From contig JAJZZH010000041.1 of the NCBI GenBank assembly GCA_021797675.1, positions 1 to 49,711 of the forward strand: a DNA stretch of 49,711 nucleotides, given 5' to 3'. Position numbers and translations under genes: made by a program. Positions 15,554 to 24,764 of the stretch are shown here, one piece after another. The notes below the pieces were generated by a model. The model searched no databases. It was not told where the DNA came from and saw only the letters and a program-made list of their open reading frames with translations. This DNA comes from Bacillota bacterium. Its GTDB lineage: Bacteria > Bacillota > Sulfobacillia > Sulfobacillales > Sulfobacillaceae. The first letter of the stretch is position 1; every line of letters starts with the position of its first letter.

Positions 15554-16729
15554 ATGCTCACAGCCCATCGTATGCAGGCACTCCCACCGTATATTTTTGC
15601 GAAGATTGACCAAGAGGTTCGGGCATTGGAACGGCAGGGCCGCTCGGTCATCGACCTGGGGATTTCGGATCCCAACCAGCCACCTCGGAATTCGGTTACC
15701 CGTGCCTTGTCCGAGGCATCAACCACCCCTGCCAGTCATCGCTACCCGCCAATCCGCGGTGCCGAGGCGCTGCGCCGCCAGATCGCCGACTGGTATCGTC
15801 GCCGCTTTCAGGTCGACCTCGATCCCGACCGTGAGGTCCTGGTGACCCTGGGTTCCAAGGAAGCCTTAGTGCACTTGAGCTTGGCGGTTGTCGACAGAGA
15901 CGGCGTGGTGCTGGTGCCCGATCCCGGCTATCCCGCCTATTTCATGCCGCATGCGCTGTTCGGCTTCGATCAGGCGACGGTTCCCTTGACCCGCCGACAC
16001 GGGTTCCTGCCGGTGGTGTCTACGGTCCATGCTGGCGATTTGGAACGTGCGCAATTAATGTATGTCAATTATCCCAATAATCCTACCGGAGCCGTGGCCA
16101 GCCGCGAATTTTGGAACGACTTGGTTCGCGAGGCAAGGCGGTGGGATTTCGTGATTTGCTCCGACTTGGCGTATGCCGACCTGATTTACGAAGGGCGCGC
16201 GGTCAGCGTGCTGGAAATCCCCGAGGCGCGTGCGGTGTCGGTAGAGAGCATTACGTTTTCAAAATCCTATAACATGCAAGGCTTTCGCCTGGCGGCGATG
16301 GTCGGCTCGGAAGAAATCCTGGATGCCCTGTGGCGGGTCGAGAGCCAGATTAACAGTGGAGTCTATAGCGCCATTCAATCGGCTGGTGTGCGGGCGATGC
16401 TCGACGGTCCCGATCCGGAGGTGCTGGAAAGTTATCGAGAACGTCGGCAGCTGCTCGGCCAGGGCCTGGCCGAACTAGGCCTGGAATTTGAATGGCCGCG
16501 AGGGGCGGTCTATTTCTGGGTGAAGATTCCCTCCGGATGGCCCGAATCGGAAACGTACGCCAAACGCTTGCTGCAGGAAGCGGGGGTTGCGGTTACCCCG
16601 GGGACGGCATTTGGCCCGTCAGGGGCGGACTATATTCGGGTGTCATATACCCGTCCGCTCAACGATCTCACGCAGGCTTTACGCAAATGGAAAATACTGT
16701 CACAACACACGGCGCTCGATAGGAAATAA
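15554..16729 (+). CDS. dapL: PLP-dependent aminotransferase, probably LL-diaminopimelate aminotransferase
   Basis: A fold-type I class I/II aminotransferase of 391 residues. Pyridoxal-phosphate-binding features are visible: YVNYPNNPTGAVA (Asn contact), CSDLAYADLIYEG (Asp and Tyr) and SKSYNMQGFRLA, with the Schiff-base Lys at residue 237. The SKSYNMQGFR version and overall spacing resemble DapL, which makes LL-diaminopimelate directly from tetrahydrodipicolinate. The location beside dpaA, dpaB, asd and dapG supports that, but related alanine or aspartate aminotransferases cannot be excluded. GACAGGAGGCAG precedes ATG 15554. Bacillus has no gene at this place, so it is an insertion into the conserved order. 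Confidence 0.75.
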   Translation: MLTAHRMQALPPYIFAKIDQEVRALERQGRSVIDLGISDPNQPPRNSVTRALSEASTTPASHRYPPIRGAEALRRQIADWYRRRFQVDLDPDREVLVTLGSKEALVHLSLAVVDRDGVVLVPDPGYPAYFMPHALFGFDQATVPLTRRHGFLPVVSTVHAGDLERAQLMYVNYPNNPTGAVASREFWNDLVREARRWDFVICSDLAYADLIYEGRAVSVLEIPEARAVSVESITFSKSYNMQGFRLAAMVGSEEILDALWRVESQINSGVYSAIQSAGVRAMLDGPDPEVLESYRERRQLLGQGLAELGLEFEWPRGAVYFWVKIPSGWPESETYAKRLLQEAGVAVTPGTAFGPSGADYIRVSYTRPLNDLTQALRKWKILSQHTALDRK

Positions 16730-16817
16730 TTGGATATGGTCAACGCTGGTCGGTGTCGCACCTCGTAGATTTCGCGTCCGTATACTGCTAGCAGCCTAGG
16801 TTAACGAGGTGAGCGCA

Positions 16818-17684
16818 GTGCGGAAATTAGTGGTAGCTGGGGGCGACGCCAGGGACCGTCAGGTGGCAATTCTAGCTCTTAAAGCCGGCTGGGCGGTGTG
16901 GAGCTGGGGATTTGCTCTCGACGCAATGGAAGAACTTACCGCGCCCGATTCCTATCCCGAAGGCGCTGTCCTACTGGGACCGGTGGCGGGTATCGACGAG
17001 GACGGCCACATTGCGACCGCCAACGGATGCCTTCACGTCAGTTGCGACATCTTGCGCCGCATCGGCTCTGGGGGATGGGTGGCGGCGGGAAAACTCTCCG
17101 CCCCGATGGTCGCTTGTGCGCGATCACTAGGCATTCAGACCCTCAGTTATCTCCAAGCCGAAGAGTTCGCCTGGCAAAACGCCGTGCTCACCGCCGAAGG
17201 GGCCATCGGGGAGGCCATCGGCGCTAGCGGATACGGCCTCTATGCACGGCCCATGGTCGTTCTAGGCTACGGCCGGGTGGGTTCGGTGCTCAGTCACCGT
17301 TTGCGGCGGCTTGACGCCGAGGTGCGCGTCTTGGACGCTGATGCAGTTCATCGCGCCCAGGCTCGAAGCTTCGGAATGGCGGTTCACGACATCGACCCGG
17401 CTTGCGCTAGTGGCGCAGACCTGGTCTTCAACACGATTCCCTATCCGGTTATTACCCGGGATTGGGAGCGCGTGCTCATGGACACGGTGGTCTTTGAGCT
17501 AGCCTCCCCACCGGGCGGCGTGGCACCGGAGGTCGATCGGTCCAAAGTCTCGGTCCGGCCCTTGCCGGGAATTCCCGGCCGAGTGGCGCCCAAACGGGCC
17601 GCCCAGATCATCTGGGAGACGGTATGGCCGATAGGCAGTCGCATTGACACCAGAGAGGAGCAGGGAAATGAGCGCCCTGGATAA
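16818..17684 (+). CDS. dpaA: Dipicolinate synthase subunit A
   Basis: DpaA (SpoVFA) with DpaB oxidises dihydrodipicolinate to dipicolinate in the mother cell, which loads the spore core with calcium dipicolinate. The 288-residue protein has a Rossmann fold with GYGRVGSVLSHRL (about residue 150) as NAD(P)-binding loop, an N-terminal GGDARDRQ motif and LASPPGGV near the C-terminus, all family features. The frame is open to GTG 16809, but GTG 16818 is chosen because GAGGTGA (16806-16812) is spaced 5 bp from it. It overlaps dpaB by 17 bp. By analogy it should be sigma-K controlled; I see no exact sigma-K box. Confidence 0.92.
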   Translation: MRKLVVAGGDARDRQVAILALKAGWAVWSWGFALDAMEELTAPDSYPEGAVLLGPVAGIDEDGHIATANGCLHVSCDILRRIGSGGWVAAGKLSAPMVACARSLGIQTLSYLQAEEFAWQNAVLTAEGAIGEAIGASGYGLYARPMVVLGYGRVGSVLSHRLRRLDAEVRVLDADAVHRAQARSFGMAVHDIDPACASGADLVFNTIPYPVITRDWERVLMDTVVFELASPPGGVAPEVDRSKVSVRPLPGIPGRVAPKRAAQIIWETVWPIGSRIDTREEQGNERPG

Positions 17685-18258
17685 CGTTCGGATTGGGGCC
17701 GCGCTGGCGGCATCCCATTGCAACATGGCCCGCGCTGTGGCTACAATGAAAGAACTGGTAGCCAACGGTGCGGACGTGACTCCGATTGTGTCCCAGAGTC
17801 TGATGCAAGAGACGACACGTTTCGGTACGCCGGAACATTGGCGGAACGAAATTTTGGAGACCACCGGTCGGGAACCTTTAACGCGGATTCCTGAAGTGGA
17901 GCCGAGCGGGCCCAAGCATTGGTTTGACGTGGTGCTAGTGATGCCGTGCACGGGTAACACGCTGGCTAAGCTCGCTAACGCGATCAATGACTCGCCGGTG
18001 ACCATGGCCGTGAAGGCGCAGTGGCGCAACGGACGGCCGGTGGTGTTGGCGATTACCTCCAACGATTTGTTGGGGATGAATGCGGTCAATTTGGGTCGGT
18101 TGCTGGCGGTACGCAATTTATATTTCATTCCGTTCGGTCAAGATGATCCGGTCAATAAACCGCGTTCGTTGGACGCGCACGTGGAACTCGCCGTCCCCGC
18201 CGTTCTCGCTGCCTTGCAAGGCGAACAAATTCAGCCCATGCTGGTACCATGGGGTTAA
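17668..18258 (+). CDS. dpaB: Dipicolinate synthase subunit B
   Basis: DpaB (SpoVFB) is the flavoprotein-like partner of DpaA. The 196-residue protein is a flavoprotein-fold (PPC decarboxylase-like) domain. It shows GAALAASHCNMARAVATM near the N-terminus, then VVLVMPCTGNTLAKLANAIND, VTMAVKAQWRNGRPVVLA and NLYFIPFGQDDPVNKP, all typical of SpoVFB. GAGAGGAGCAGGG precedes ATG 17668 inside the end of dpaA, so the two are coupled. asd follows after 18 bp. Presence of both subunits is strong evidence for an endospore former. Confidence 0.95.
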   Translation: MSALDNVRIGAALAASHCNMARAVATMKELVANGADVTPIVSQSLMQETTRFGTPEHWRNEILETTGREPLTRIPEVEPSGPKHWFDVVLVMPCTGNTLAKLANAINDSPVTMAVKAQWRNGRPVVLAITSNDLLGMNAVNLGRLLAVRNLYFIPFGQDDPVNKPRSLDAHVELAVPAVLAALQGEQIQPMLVPWG

Positions 18259-18276
18259 TCGAGCGAGGTGGAGAAC

Positions 18277-19278
18277 GTGCGTGGATTACGAGTAGCGGTA
18301 TTGGGCGCGACAGGACTGGTTGGGCAGACGATTCTGAAAGTGATGGAAGACCGTGAACTTCCCGTGGAACAACTCGTGCTGCTAGCCACGGATGGGAAGG
18401 GCCGGGAAATTTCGTTTGGGGGACGGTCCATTGCCGTAGAATCGGTGGAGTCGATGGATTGGCGACGGGTCGACGTGGCATTTTTTGCCGCGAGCAACCC
18501 GGCCAGTCAGCGATGGGCGCCAGAGGCGGCCCGGCACGGGGTGACGGTTGTCGACAAGTCGAGCTTTTTTCGGATGGACCCGGCGGTGCCTCTGGTGGTG
18601 CCGGAGGTGAACCTAGAGTCGGTTGGTGACGCCCGGATTATCGCTAGTCCCAACTGCTCCACCATTCAGCTGGTGGTAGCCCTGAATCCACTGCGGCAAC
18701 ACTTCGGCATACAGCGCGTGATCGTGTCCACCTATCAGGCGGTCTCCGGAACGGGGCGTGACGCCGTCGACGCCTTGGACCGTGAGAGCCGGGGCTACTT
18801 GGCGGAGGAGGCGGTGGAACCCAGCGTCTATCCGGTACCCATCGCTTTTAACGTGTTGCCGTACTGTGACCGGTTTCTGGACGATGACTACACCGGCGAG
18901 GAGTGGAAGCTCACCCGGGAGACGCAAAAGATATTTGACCAGCCGTTGGCCGTATCCGCCACGGCGGTGCGGGTGCCGGTATTTGTCAGCCATAGCGAGA
19001 GCGTTTACGTGGAGTTGGAGGACAACGTCCGGTTGCCGGAGGTCCGGGACGTGTTGATGAACGCTCCCGGCATTCGCGTGGTCGATGACCCTGGAACCGG
19101 GCTGGTGCCCACGCCACGAGCCGCTGCCGATCAGGATCTGGTCTGGGTCGGGCGAATCCGTCGAGATCTGCATCATCCGCGAGGACTGCATTTGTTTGTG
19201 GTGGCGGACAATCTGCGAAAAGGAGCGGCGACCAACGCGGTTCAGATCGTGGAGGGTCTAGCCCACCGCTGGCGATAG
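18277..19278 (+). CDS. asd: Aspartate-semialdehyde dehydrogenase
   Basis: Asd reduces aspartyl phosphate to aspartate semialdehyde, the branch point to lysine, diaminopimelate, dipicolinate, methionine and threonine. The 333-residue protein starts with an NADP-binding GATGLVGQTILKVM, has the active-site Cys127 in SPNCSTIQLVVAL, and the substrate-binding RVPVFVSHSESVYVE. GTG 18277 is chosen: GAGGTGGAG (18264-18272) lies 4 bp upstream; GTG 18268 in the same frame would bury that site. It is followed 9 bp later by dapG, so aspartate kinase and dehydrogenase are co-transcribed with the dipicolinate genes. Confidence 0.95.
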   Translation: MRGLRVAVLGATGLVGQTILKVMEDRELPVEQLVLLATDGKGREISFGGRSIAVESVESMDWRRVDVAFFAASNPASQRWAPEAARHGVTVVDKSSFFRMDPAVPLVVPEVNLESVGDARIIASPNCSTIQLVVALNPLRQHFGIQRVIVSTYQAVSGTGRDAVDALDRESRGYLAEEAVEPSVYPVPIAFNVLPYCDRFLDDDYTGEEWKLTRETQKIFDQPLAVSATAVRVPVFVSHSESVYVELEDNVRLPEVRDVLMNAPGIRVVDDPGTGLVPTPRAAADQDLVWVGRIRRDLHHPRGLHLFVVADNLRKGAATNAVQIVEGLAHRWR

Positions 19279-19287
19279 GAGGGCGGC

Positions 19288-20511
19288 ATGGGGATCATCG
19301 TACAAAAATTCGGTGGGACCTCTGTCCGGAACATCCATGCGAGGCGCCGCGCGGTGCAGTGGATCGAGCAAGCGGTCGATCAAGGCAATCAGCCGGTGGT
19401 GGTCGTCTCTGCGATTGGCCGTGCCGGAGATCCTTACGCCACCGATACCCTGTTGAGCCTGGTAACTGAATTCGAAAGCCAGTCCCAACAAGAAAACGAC
19501 TTGCTGGCGGCCTCGGGGGAGGTCATCAGCGCGGTGGTTTTGGCGACGATGCTGCGTAGTGCCGGCTTGCCCGCGGCGGCCTTCACCGGCGGCCAAACCG
19601 GCATCATTACGGACGAGAATTTCGGTGATGCGCGGATACTGGAAGTCGACCCCGGGGCGGTGCGTGAATCTCTGCAACGGGGGGTGATTCCTGTCGTGGC
19701 GGGATTTCAGGGGGTCACCCGCCAAGGTGCCGTAGCGACCCTGGGCCGGGGAGGGAGTGATACCACGGCCGTAGCGCTCGGCGCAGCCTTAGAGGCTGAC
19801 CGGGTGGAGATTTATACGGACGTCGACGGAATCAAAACCGCCGATCCCCAAATTGTACCGGAAGCCCGCACGATTGCCCGCTTGGATTACGACGAGGCAT
19901 TTCAGTTGGCCAGCCTAGGGGCTCGCGTCATTCACCCCCGGGCGGTGGAACTCGCCCGGCAATTTCAGATGGCCCTCGCCATCCGATCCACGTTCGAAGA
20001 TTTGCCGGGAACATTGGTCGGCAACCACGACTCCTACTCGGATGACTGGGGCCGGCGGCGAACGGAGTGTTCGGTGACCAGCATTACTCAGCTGAACGGA
20101 TTGGCGCTTTTTGACGTCAAGCAGCCCGCCGCCATGCGGCCGGGATGGCTGAGCGACCTGTTTCAGGAACTGGGTCAGGCGTCGGTGTCGGTGGATTTAA
20201 TAAACCTCTTTCCTCACCAAGGCTATTTCTGTGTCCGCGAACCGTTGACGGCATCGACCGAATCCGTCCTCGACCGGCTCCAGGTCCCGTATCAGCGGTT
20301 TGCCAACCGCTCGAAAGTGTCGGTTATCGGCACCGCGATTCAGGGTTTGCCGGGCATCGTCGGCAGCATGATGGCCGCCTTGGCTGAGGCGGGGGTGGAG
20401 GTCCTGCAATCCGCCGATTCCCACTTAACGGTCAGCCTGGTGGTGCATTCCAAGAGCGCGAATGCAGCCGTTACGGTCCTACACCACCACTTTGGACTGG
20501 ATCACGTCTGA
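19288..20511 (+). CDS. dapG: Aspartate kinase (DapG type)
   Basis: The first enzyme of the aspartate pathway, phosphorylating aspartate. The 407-residue protein starts IVQKFGGTSVRN (ATP-binding KFGGTS at residue 7) and carries GFQGVTRQGAVATLGRGGSD and YTDVDGIKTADP. Two ACT domains occupy about residues 265-405 and would mediate allosteric feedback, as in the diaminopimelate-sensitive DapG isoenzyme of Bacillus. ATAGGAGGGC precedes ATG 19288. In Bacillus dapA follows; here dapG is the last gene, followed by a GC-rich hairpin. Confidence 0.93.
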   Translation: MGIIVQKFGGTSVRNIHARRRAVQWIEQAVDQGNQPVVVVSAIGRAGDPYATDTLLSLVTEFESQSQQENDLLAASGEVISAVVLATMLRSAGLPAAAFTGGQTGIITDENFGDARILEVDPGAVRESLQRGVIPVVAGFQGVTRQGAVATLGRGGSDTTAVALGAALEADRVEIYTDVDGIKTADPQIVPEARTIARLDYDEAFQLASLGARVIHPRAVELARQFQMALAIRSTFEDLPGTLVGNHDSYSDDWGRRRTECSVTSITQLNGLALFDVKQPAAMRPGWLSDLFQELGQASVSVDLINLFPHQGYFCVREPLTASTESVLDRLQVPYQRFANRSKVSVIGTAIQGLPGIVGSMMAALAEAGVEVLQSADSHLTVSLVVHSKSANAAVTVLHHHFGLDHV

Positions 20512-20518
20512 GCCCGCC

Positions 20519-20547
20519 GCGGGGCCGGTAAGCATGACCGGCCCCGC
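20519..20547 (+). terminator. Strong hairpin after dapG
   Basis: GCGGGGCCGGT (20519-20529) and ACCGGCCCCGC (20537-20547) form a perfect 11-bp stem around a 7-nt loop, 8 bp past the dapG stop. There is no T-run, so it may stabilise the mRNA end or terminate with a factor. Confidence 0.55.
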
Positions 20548-20597
20548 AGAGTTCGGTGGAGGCCGACCAAGCCGGCCCTTGTCCGAATTTCCTCCGG

Positions 20598-20627
20598 TTG
20601 CGTAATTTTGTCCCGATAGCGTATAAT
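20598..20627 (+). promoter_or_regulatory. Strong promoter of the RNase J gene
   Basis: TTGCGT (20598-20603), 18-bp spacer, consensus TATAAT (20622-20627). Transcription would begin near 20634 and leave a leader of about 180 nt before ATG 20815. Confidence 0.75.
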
Positions 20628-20721
20628 ATCGTTTAGATACGTATTGCTCGGCGGTGACAATGCACCCTAAGCCGGACGCGGAACGGGTCCTATGGCGTCT
20701 GGAGAGGATGGGTGCTTTAGA

Positions 20722-20759
20722 ATGCCCCGTGGCATGAGGCCCTAGTGGAATACCTAGGG
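20722..20759 (+). promoter_or_regulatory. Two hairpins in the RNase J leader
   Basis: ATGCC/GGCAT (20722-20735, loop CCGT) and CCCTAG/CTAGGG (20740-20759, loop of 8) stand side by side in the ~180-nt leader. No T-run follows. They could be cleavage or control structures for the nuclease message. Confidence 0.4.
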
Positions 20760-20814
20760 TCCATTCATGTGTGGTGTCTGTTTGTAAAAATAAGGCGGAG
20801 GTGCTCTTTAATTT

Positions 20815-22485
20815 ATGGCTAAAGTGGGTCCAGGCAAGGTACAATTTATCCCCTTAGGGGGGCTTGGCGAAATCGGCAAGAACCTTGCCGTGCTGGCGCA
20901 TGGAAACGATATGGTGTTGATTGACTGCGGTCTAGCGTTTCCTGAGGAGGACATGCCGGGGATTGATATCGTCTTACCAGACATTACCTATCTTCTGGAA
21001 AATCGGGAGAAGATTCGGGGGATTTTTCTCACCCATGGGCACGAAGATCACATCGGCGCCGTGCCGTATGTGATCAAGCAACTCAATGTTCCCGTATATG
21101 GCAGCCGGTTGACCATGGGCATGCTGGAAATGAAGCTGCAGGAACATGGAGTGACCCTGCACCCGAAATCGCGGACCGTGCGGGACGGGGAAACGGTGCG
21201 GGCGGCAAGTTTTTCGGTCGAGTTTTTCCGGGTGAATCATTCCATTCCCGATGCGATGGGCTTGATTGTGCGCTCAGCCGTGGGGACCGTGGTGCACACG
21301 GGGGATTTCAAATTTGATCACACGCCCGTCGACGGCGAGGTGGCGAATTTTCATAAGTTGGCCGAACTCGGCAAAGAGGGTGTCCTCTTGCTGTTGGCGG
21401 ACAGCACGAATGCCGAAAAACCCGGCTTTACCCCGTCGGAAAGGACGGTGGGGCAAACCTTGGACCACATCATTGGTCATGCCGAGGGGCGGGTGTTGGT
21501 TGCGTCGTTTGCATCCCAGGTGCATCGCATTCATCAGGTGGTGGCGGCTGCGGTGCACTATGGTCGCCGAGTCGGCGTGGTCGGGCGCAGCATGGAAAAC
21601 GTGGTCGAGAAGGCGAGGGAACTTGGCTATCTGAAGTTTCCTGACGAGACCTGGGTCGATATCGATGCGCTGAACAAATTGCCAGCCAACAAGCTTCTTA
21701 TTTTGACGACCGGCTCGCAGGGTGAACCCATGTCGGCGTTGACCCGCATGTCGACCTCGGACCACAAAAAAGTGGAGATCATCGCGGGAGACACGGTCAT
21801 TATTTCGGCGACGGCGATTCCTGGCAATGAACGGTCGGTTTCGCGCACGATTGACAATCTTTACCGGCGCGGGGCCGCGGTCTTTTACGGCAGCGGGACA
21901 GGAATTCACGTGTCGGGTCATGCGTGTCAGGAAGAGTTGAAGCTGATGCACAATTTGATTCGACCGAAGTTCTTTGTTCCCGTGCATGGAGAGTATCGGC
22001 ATCTCATCCACCATGCCCAAATTGCGCGCTCGCTGGGCATGGATCCGAGTCATGTTTTGGTGGGCGAGAACGGGGAAATTTTTGAATTCGATCGCGATCA
22101 TGGCGCCATCGTGGGCACCGTGACCTCAGGACGCGTGCTGGTGGACGGGGTCGGCGTGGGCGATGTGGGGAACATCGTGCTCCGCGACCGCAAGCAGCTG
22201 TCCAACGATGGCATTCTCATCGTGGTGGTGGGCATGGACGGCCAGTCGGGGCTCATGGTGAGCGGACCCGACATCGTCTCCCGCGGCTTTGTCTATGTGC
22301 GCGAATCGGAGGCCCTGCTGGAGGAAGCGCGGCAGCGGGTGAAGACCGCCTTGACGTCTATGGAGGGCAATCATCTGAGTGAATGGTCGGCGATTAAATC
22401 GATTGTCCGGGACACCTTAGGGCGTTTTCTTTGGGAGCGGACGCGCCGTCGACCGATGATTTTGCCCATCATAATGGAAGTCTAA
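20815..22485 (+). CDS. rnj: Ribonuclease J
   Basis: RNase J is a metallo-beta-lactamase/beta-CASP nuclease with endo- and 5'-3' exonuclease activity that acts in mRNA decay and rRNA maturation. The 556-residue protein has GGLGEIGKN near the N-terminus, the metal motif HGHEDH (residues 74-79), DFKFDHTPVDG, LADSTNAEKPGFTPSE, the beta-CASP segment GSQGEPMSALTRM and VPVHGEYRHLIHHA. The C-terminal domain is complete. Its place after dapG and before tepA corresponds to rnjB (ymfA) of Bacillus. It has its own promoter and a long structured leader. GGCGGAGG precedes ATG 20815. Confidence 0.95.
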   Translation: MAKVGPGKVQFIPLGGLGEIGKNLAVLAHGNDMVLIDCGLAFPEEDMPGIDIVLPDITYLLENREKIRGIFLTHGHEDHIGAVPYVIKQLNVPVYGSRLTMGMLEMKLQEHGVTLHPKSRTVRDGETVRAASFSVEFFRVNHSIPDAMGLIVRSAVGTVVHTGDFKFDHTPVDGEVANFHKLAELGKEGVLLLLADSTNAEKPGFTPSERTVGQTLDHIIGHAEGRVLVASFASQVHRIHQVVAAAVHYGRRVGVVGRSMENVVEKARELGYLKFPDETWVDIDALNKLPANKLLILTTGSQGEPMSALTRMSTSDHKKVEIIAGDTVIISATAIPGNERSVSRTIDNLYRRGAAVFYGSGTGIHVSGHACQEELKLMHNLIRPKFFVPVHGEYRHLIHHAQIARSLGMDPSHVLVGENGEIFEFDRDHGAIVGTVTSGRVLVDGVGVGDVGNIVLRDRKQLSNDGILIVVVGMDGQSGLMVSGPDIVSRGFVYVRESEALLEEARQRVKTALTSMEGNHLSEWSAIKSIVRDTLGRFLWERTRRRPMILPIIMEV

Positions 22486-22559
22486 GCATCCGTCGACGGC
22501 AAGGAATTCCAACGCTACCGGGTGCCCGGCGAGGAACTTTGCGTGCAAACCGAGCGGGT

Positions 22560-23300
22560 CCCGTATCATGATGAACCTTTAGGGCGTGTCTGGCTGGGCA
22601 GCCAGGATCCTGCGTGCAAACGCCGCGAAAGGAGCAGGCCCACGCAGCCCTTCATGCCCTGGCCAGCGCGGGACAGCTGCTCGCCGGTACGCAGGGCAAT
22701 AGGGTACCGATGGCCGACGCCCGCTTGCCGCAAGCCCCAGGCGCATAACGCCGCGCACCCGGAATCTTGCCCCCCGCGGGGGGCAACGTGTGGATCGACG
22801 AGGTCGGTGTGAAAAAGCAAAAACCCCACGGGAAGGTCCCCGGGTGTCCGCTGAACCGCCGGCCACGGGGGCTTGCCAGCCCTGACGGTGTCCCCGCCAA
22901 AAGCCGAGACCCCGGCGAAAAAGCCAGCGAATCGGTGCATAATTCGATCGTTCTTGTCCAAACCACCGCTGTCTGGTATGTTTTGAACGGACTGCGAACG
23001 GTGTCCGCGTGCTGCGCCTGCTGCGTTCTTGCGCCCCAACCGCGTGCTGTCGACCCCGTATTTACAGGGTTTCGTTGACGGGCAGCGCATCCTGCACGCG
23101 GCAATGGTCGAAGGCTCAGCTGGGCTCGGGTCGAAATGCATCATGCTCGATGGATGTCCTCTGACGGAGAAAGATGCCAAGGAACTCCGTACCATCTTGC
23201 AAGGGTCCAAACTTCGCCTTGCGGTGCGCTCGCGCCGCTTCATCGCCCCAACCCTCAACGACCGCCAAGTCGCCCGCGGCCGCCTTAAGCCGGTAAGAAT
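22560..23300 (+). pseudogene. Decayed DDE-type transposase
   Basis: A transposase-like core can be followed over two frames. From about 22767: GGNVWIDEVGVKKQKPHGK, a gap, ESVHNSIVLVQTTAVWYVLNG. From about 23029, in another frame: RVLSTPYLQGFVDGQRILHA, then KCIMLDGCPLTEKDAKELRT and ILQGSK. From memory this order (DDVGVKxQK; NTVxHIQ; FxDGARxL; LDWYHLxKK) fits a DDE transposase family, which I cannot name with confidence. Frameshifts, no start codon and no clear terminal repeats show it is dead. The rest of the 22486-23659 gap holds nothing else I can support. It separates RNase J from tepA, neighbours in Bacillus. Confidence 0.5.
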
Positions 23301-23659
23301 ACCATCGCCTCCGTTAAGCGTCCTCAGGGTCGGCGTATCTTGCAGCGCGGTCGTGCGAATCCTCGTCGCCTGCTTGCTCGGCCAGCAATTGTTCGGGAAT
23401 CATTCGTTGAGCACGGATGCGGCGACCTCCACCACGCGATACGTGACTTGGCGAAGGTATGAGCCAGGCCGTCGGCGGTGACCGCTCGGTCTCGGCCTGC
23501 AAGAGGTGACCGCGGGCTCCGGTCCTTGTCTGCGCGCGATGGTCCACGGTGGGCCGCGCTGCGTTCTAGAATTGGCGGTGCAGTTCAAGCCGGCTGCGGT
23601 ATGAAAACTCCCTCGGTATCGCAACACTAAGCGTGGCCATTCGGTGGAGGAGGAATAGC

Positions 23660-24451
23660 ATGCGTCACCCGCATTTGGGGCAAGACCAATCCGATCAACC
23701 GGAGACGAGCGAAAACGAGACACGGCCACATAAGACGCGTACCGGGGAAACTGTCGTGGAATTCGGCACGACCGAGGTTCCCAAGGCGAAGTCTTCGATT
23801 CACACCCTGATTATTATCGGCCAAATTGAAGGTCATGTTATCCTGCCCTCCCAGAACAAGACCACCAAGTATGAGCATGTCATCCCGCAATTGGTCGCCA
23901 TCGAGGAAAACCGTGACATTGAAGGTCTGCTGGTGATCCTCAATACGGTCGGCGGAGATGTTGAAGCCGGTTTGGCGCTGGCGGAGATGATTGCGAGCTT
24001 GTCCAAACCGACGGTATCCCTGGTTCTTGGCGGAGGGCATTCGATCGGGGGACCCGTTGCGGTGGCGGCTAGGTATAGTTTCATCGCGCCCACGGCTACG
24101 ATGACCATCCATCCGATCCGCATGAGCGGTCTCGTGATCGGAGTGCCGCAGACCTACGAGTATATGGACAAGATGCAAGATCGCGTGGTCAACTTCACGG
24201 TGCAACATTCCCGCATCAGCGAGGAAAAATACCGGGAGCTGATGGTTCGAACCGGGGAATTAGCGCGGGATATCGGAACGGTTTTAGTGGGTCGGGATGC
24301 GGTGGAGGTTGGCCTCATCGACGCGGTTGGGGGCGTCGATGAGGCCCTGCGCAAGTTGGGCGAGATGGTGAAACCACGGCCAACCAAAACACGGCGTGGG
24401 CGCCGGCATCCGGCCCCGGACACGCCCGACCCACCGTCCGATCCGTCCTGA
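23660..24451 (+). CDS. tepA: ClpP-like translocation-enhancing protease TepA
   Basis: A cytoplasmic ClpP/crotonase-fold serine peptidase (family S14, YmfB/TepA) linked in Bacillus to protein export and spore proteins. In this 263-residue protein the oxyanion strand is [18 protein letters not shown], the nucleophile Ser lies in [14 protein letters not shown], and the catalytic His is in TIHPIRMSG. The N-terminal ~45 residues and the C-terminal basic tail ([16 protein letters not shown]) are variable. ATG 23660 is chosen because GGTGGAGGAGGAAT lies just before it; an in-frame start at 23633 lacks such a site. ylzJ follows after 43 bp as in Bacillus. Confidence 0.92.
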   Translation: MRHPHLGQDQSDQPETSENETRPHKTRTGETVVEFGTTEVPKAKSSIHTLIIIGQIEGHVILPSQNKTTKYEHVIPQLVAIEENRDIEGLLVILNTVGGDVEAGLALAEMIASLSKPTVSLVLGGGHSIGGPVAVAARYSFIAPTATMTIHPIRMSGLVIGVPQTYEYMDKMQDRVVNFTVQHSRISEEKYRELMVRTGELARDIGTVLVGRDAVEVGLIDAVGGVDEALRKLGEMVKPRPTKTRRGRRHPAPDTPDPPSDPS

Positions 24452-24494
24452 CCAAGGGCATGCGGCAGGCCACGAAAGGCAAGGAGGCGCACAG

Positions 24495-24707
24495 ATGTTA
24501 TATACCACGGTGCCCTGGTGGGTAATCTTTCCCGCCGGCTGCGACAACGAGCGTGAGCGGGTGTTGATGACGGTCGATGGCAGGCAGTGTCTCGTTCGTC
24601 GCGGCGTGGACGGACGCCCGCGAATTGAGCGCTTACTGTCTACCGATCCGATGGATTTCTTGGATGCACGATTTTTTCCCGAAACTCCCTTGGATTTGCA
24701 GTTCTGA
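24495..24707 (+). CDS. ylzJ: YlzJ-like protein
   Basis: A 70-residue protein matching the YlzJ family by pattern: start MLYTTVPWWVIFP, central MTVDGRQCLVRR and the diagnostic LLSTDPMDFLDARFFP. The family is small, cytoplasmic, of unknown function, and found next to tepA in spore formers. AAGGAGGCGC precedes ATG 24495. It probably shares the tepA transcript. Confidence 0.88.
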   Translation: MLYTTVPWWVIFPAGCDNERERVLMTVDGRQCLVRRGVDGRPRIERLLSTDPMDFLDARFFPETPLDLQF

Positions 24708-24764
24708 GTGCCTGCAGAGCCGGATAACACTCCTAGTAGGCGTTAGGACAAGGGAGGCGATCCG

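Noticed and set aside
22566-23258. 230-residue open frame on the minus strand
   Set aside because: It is the shadow of the decayed plus-strand transposase; no start signal or motif supports it.
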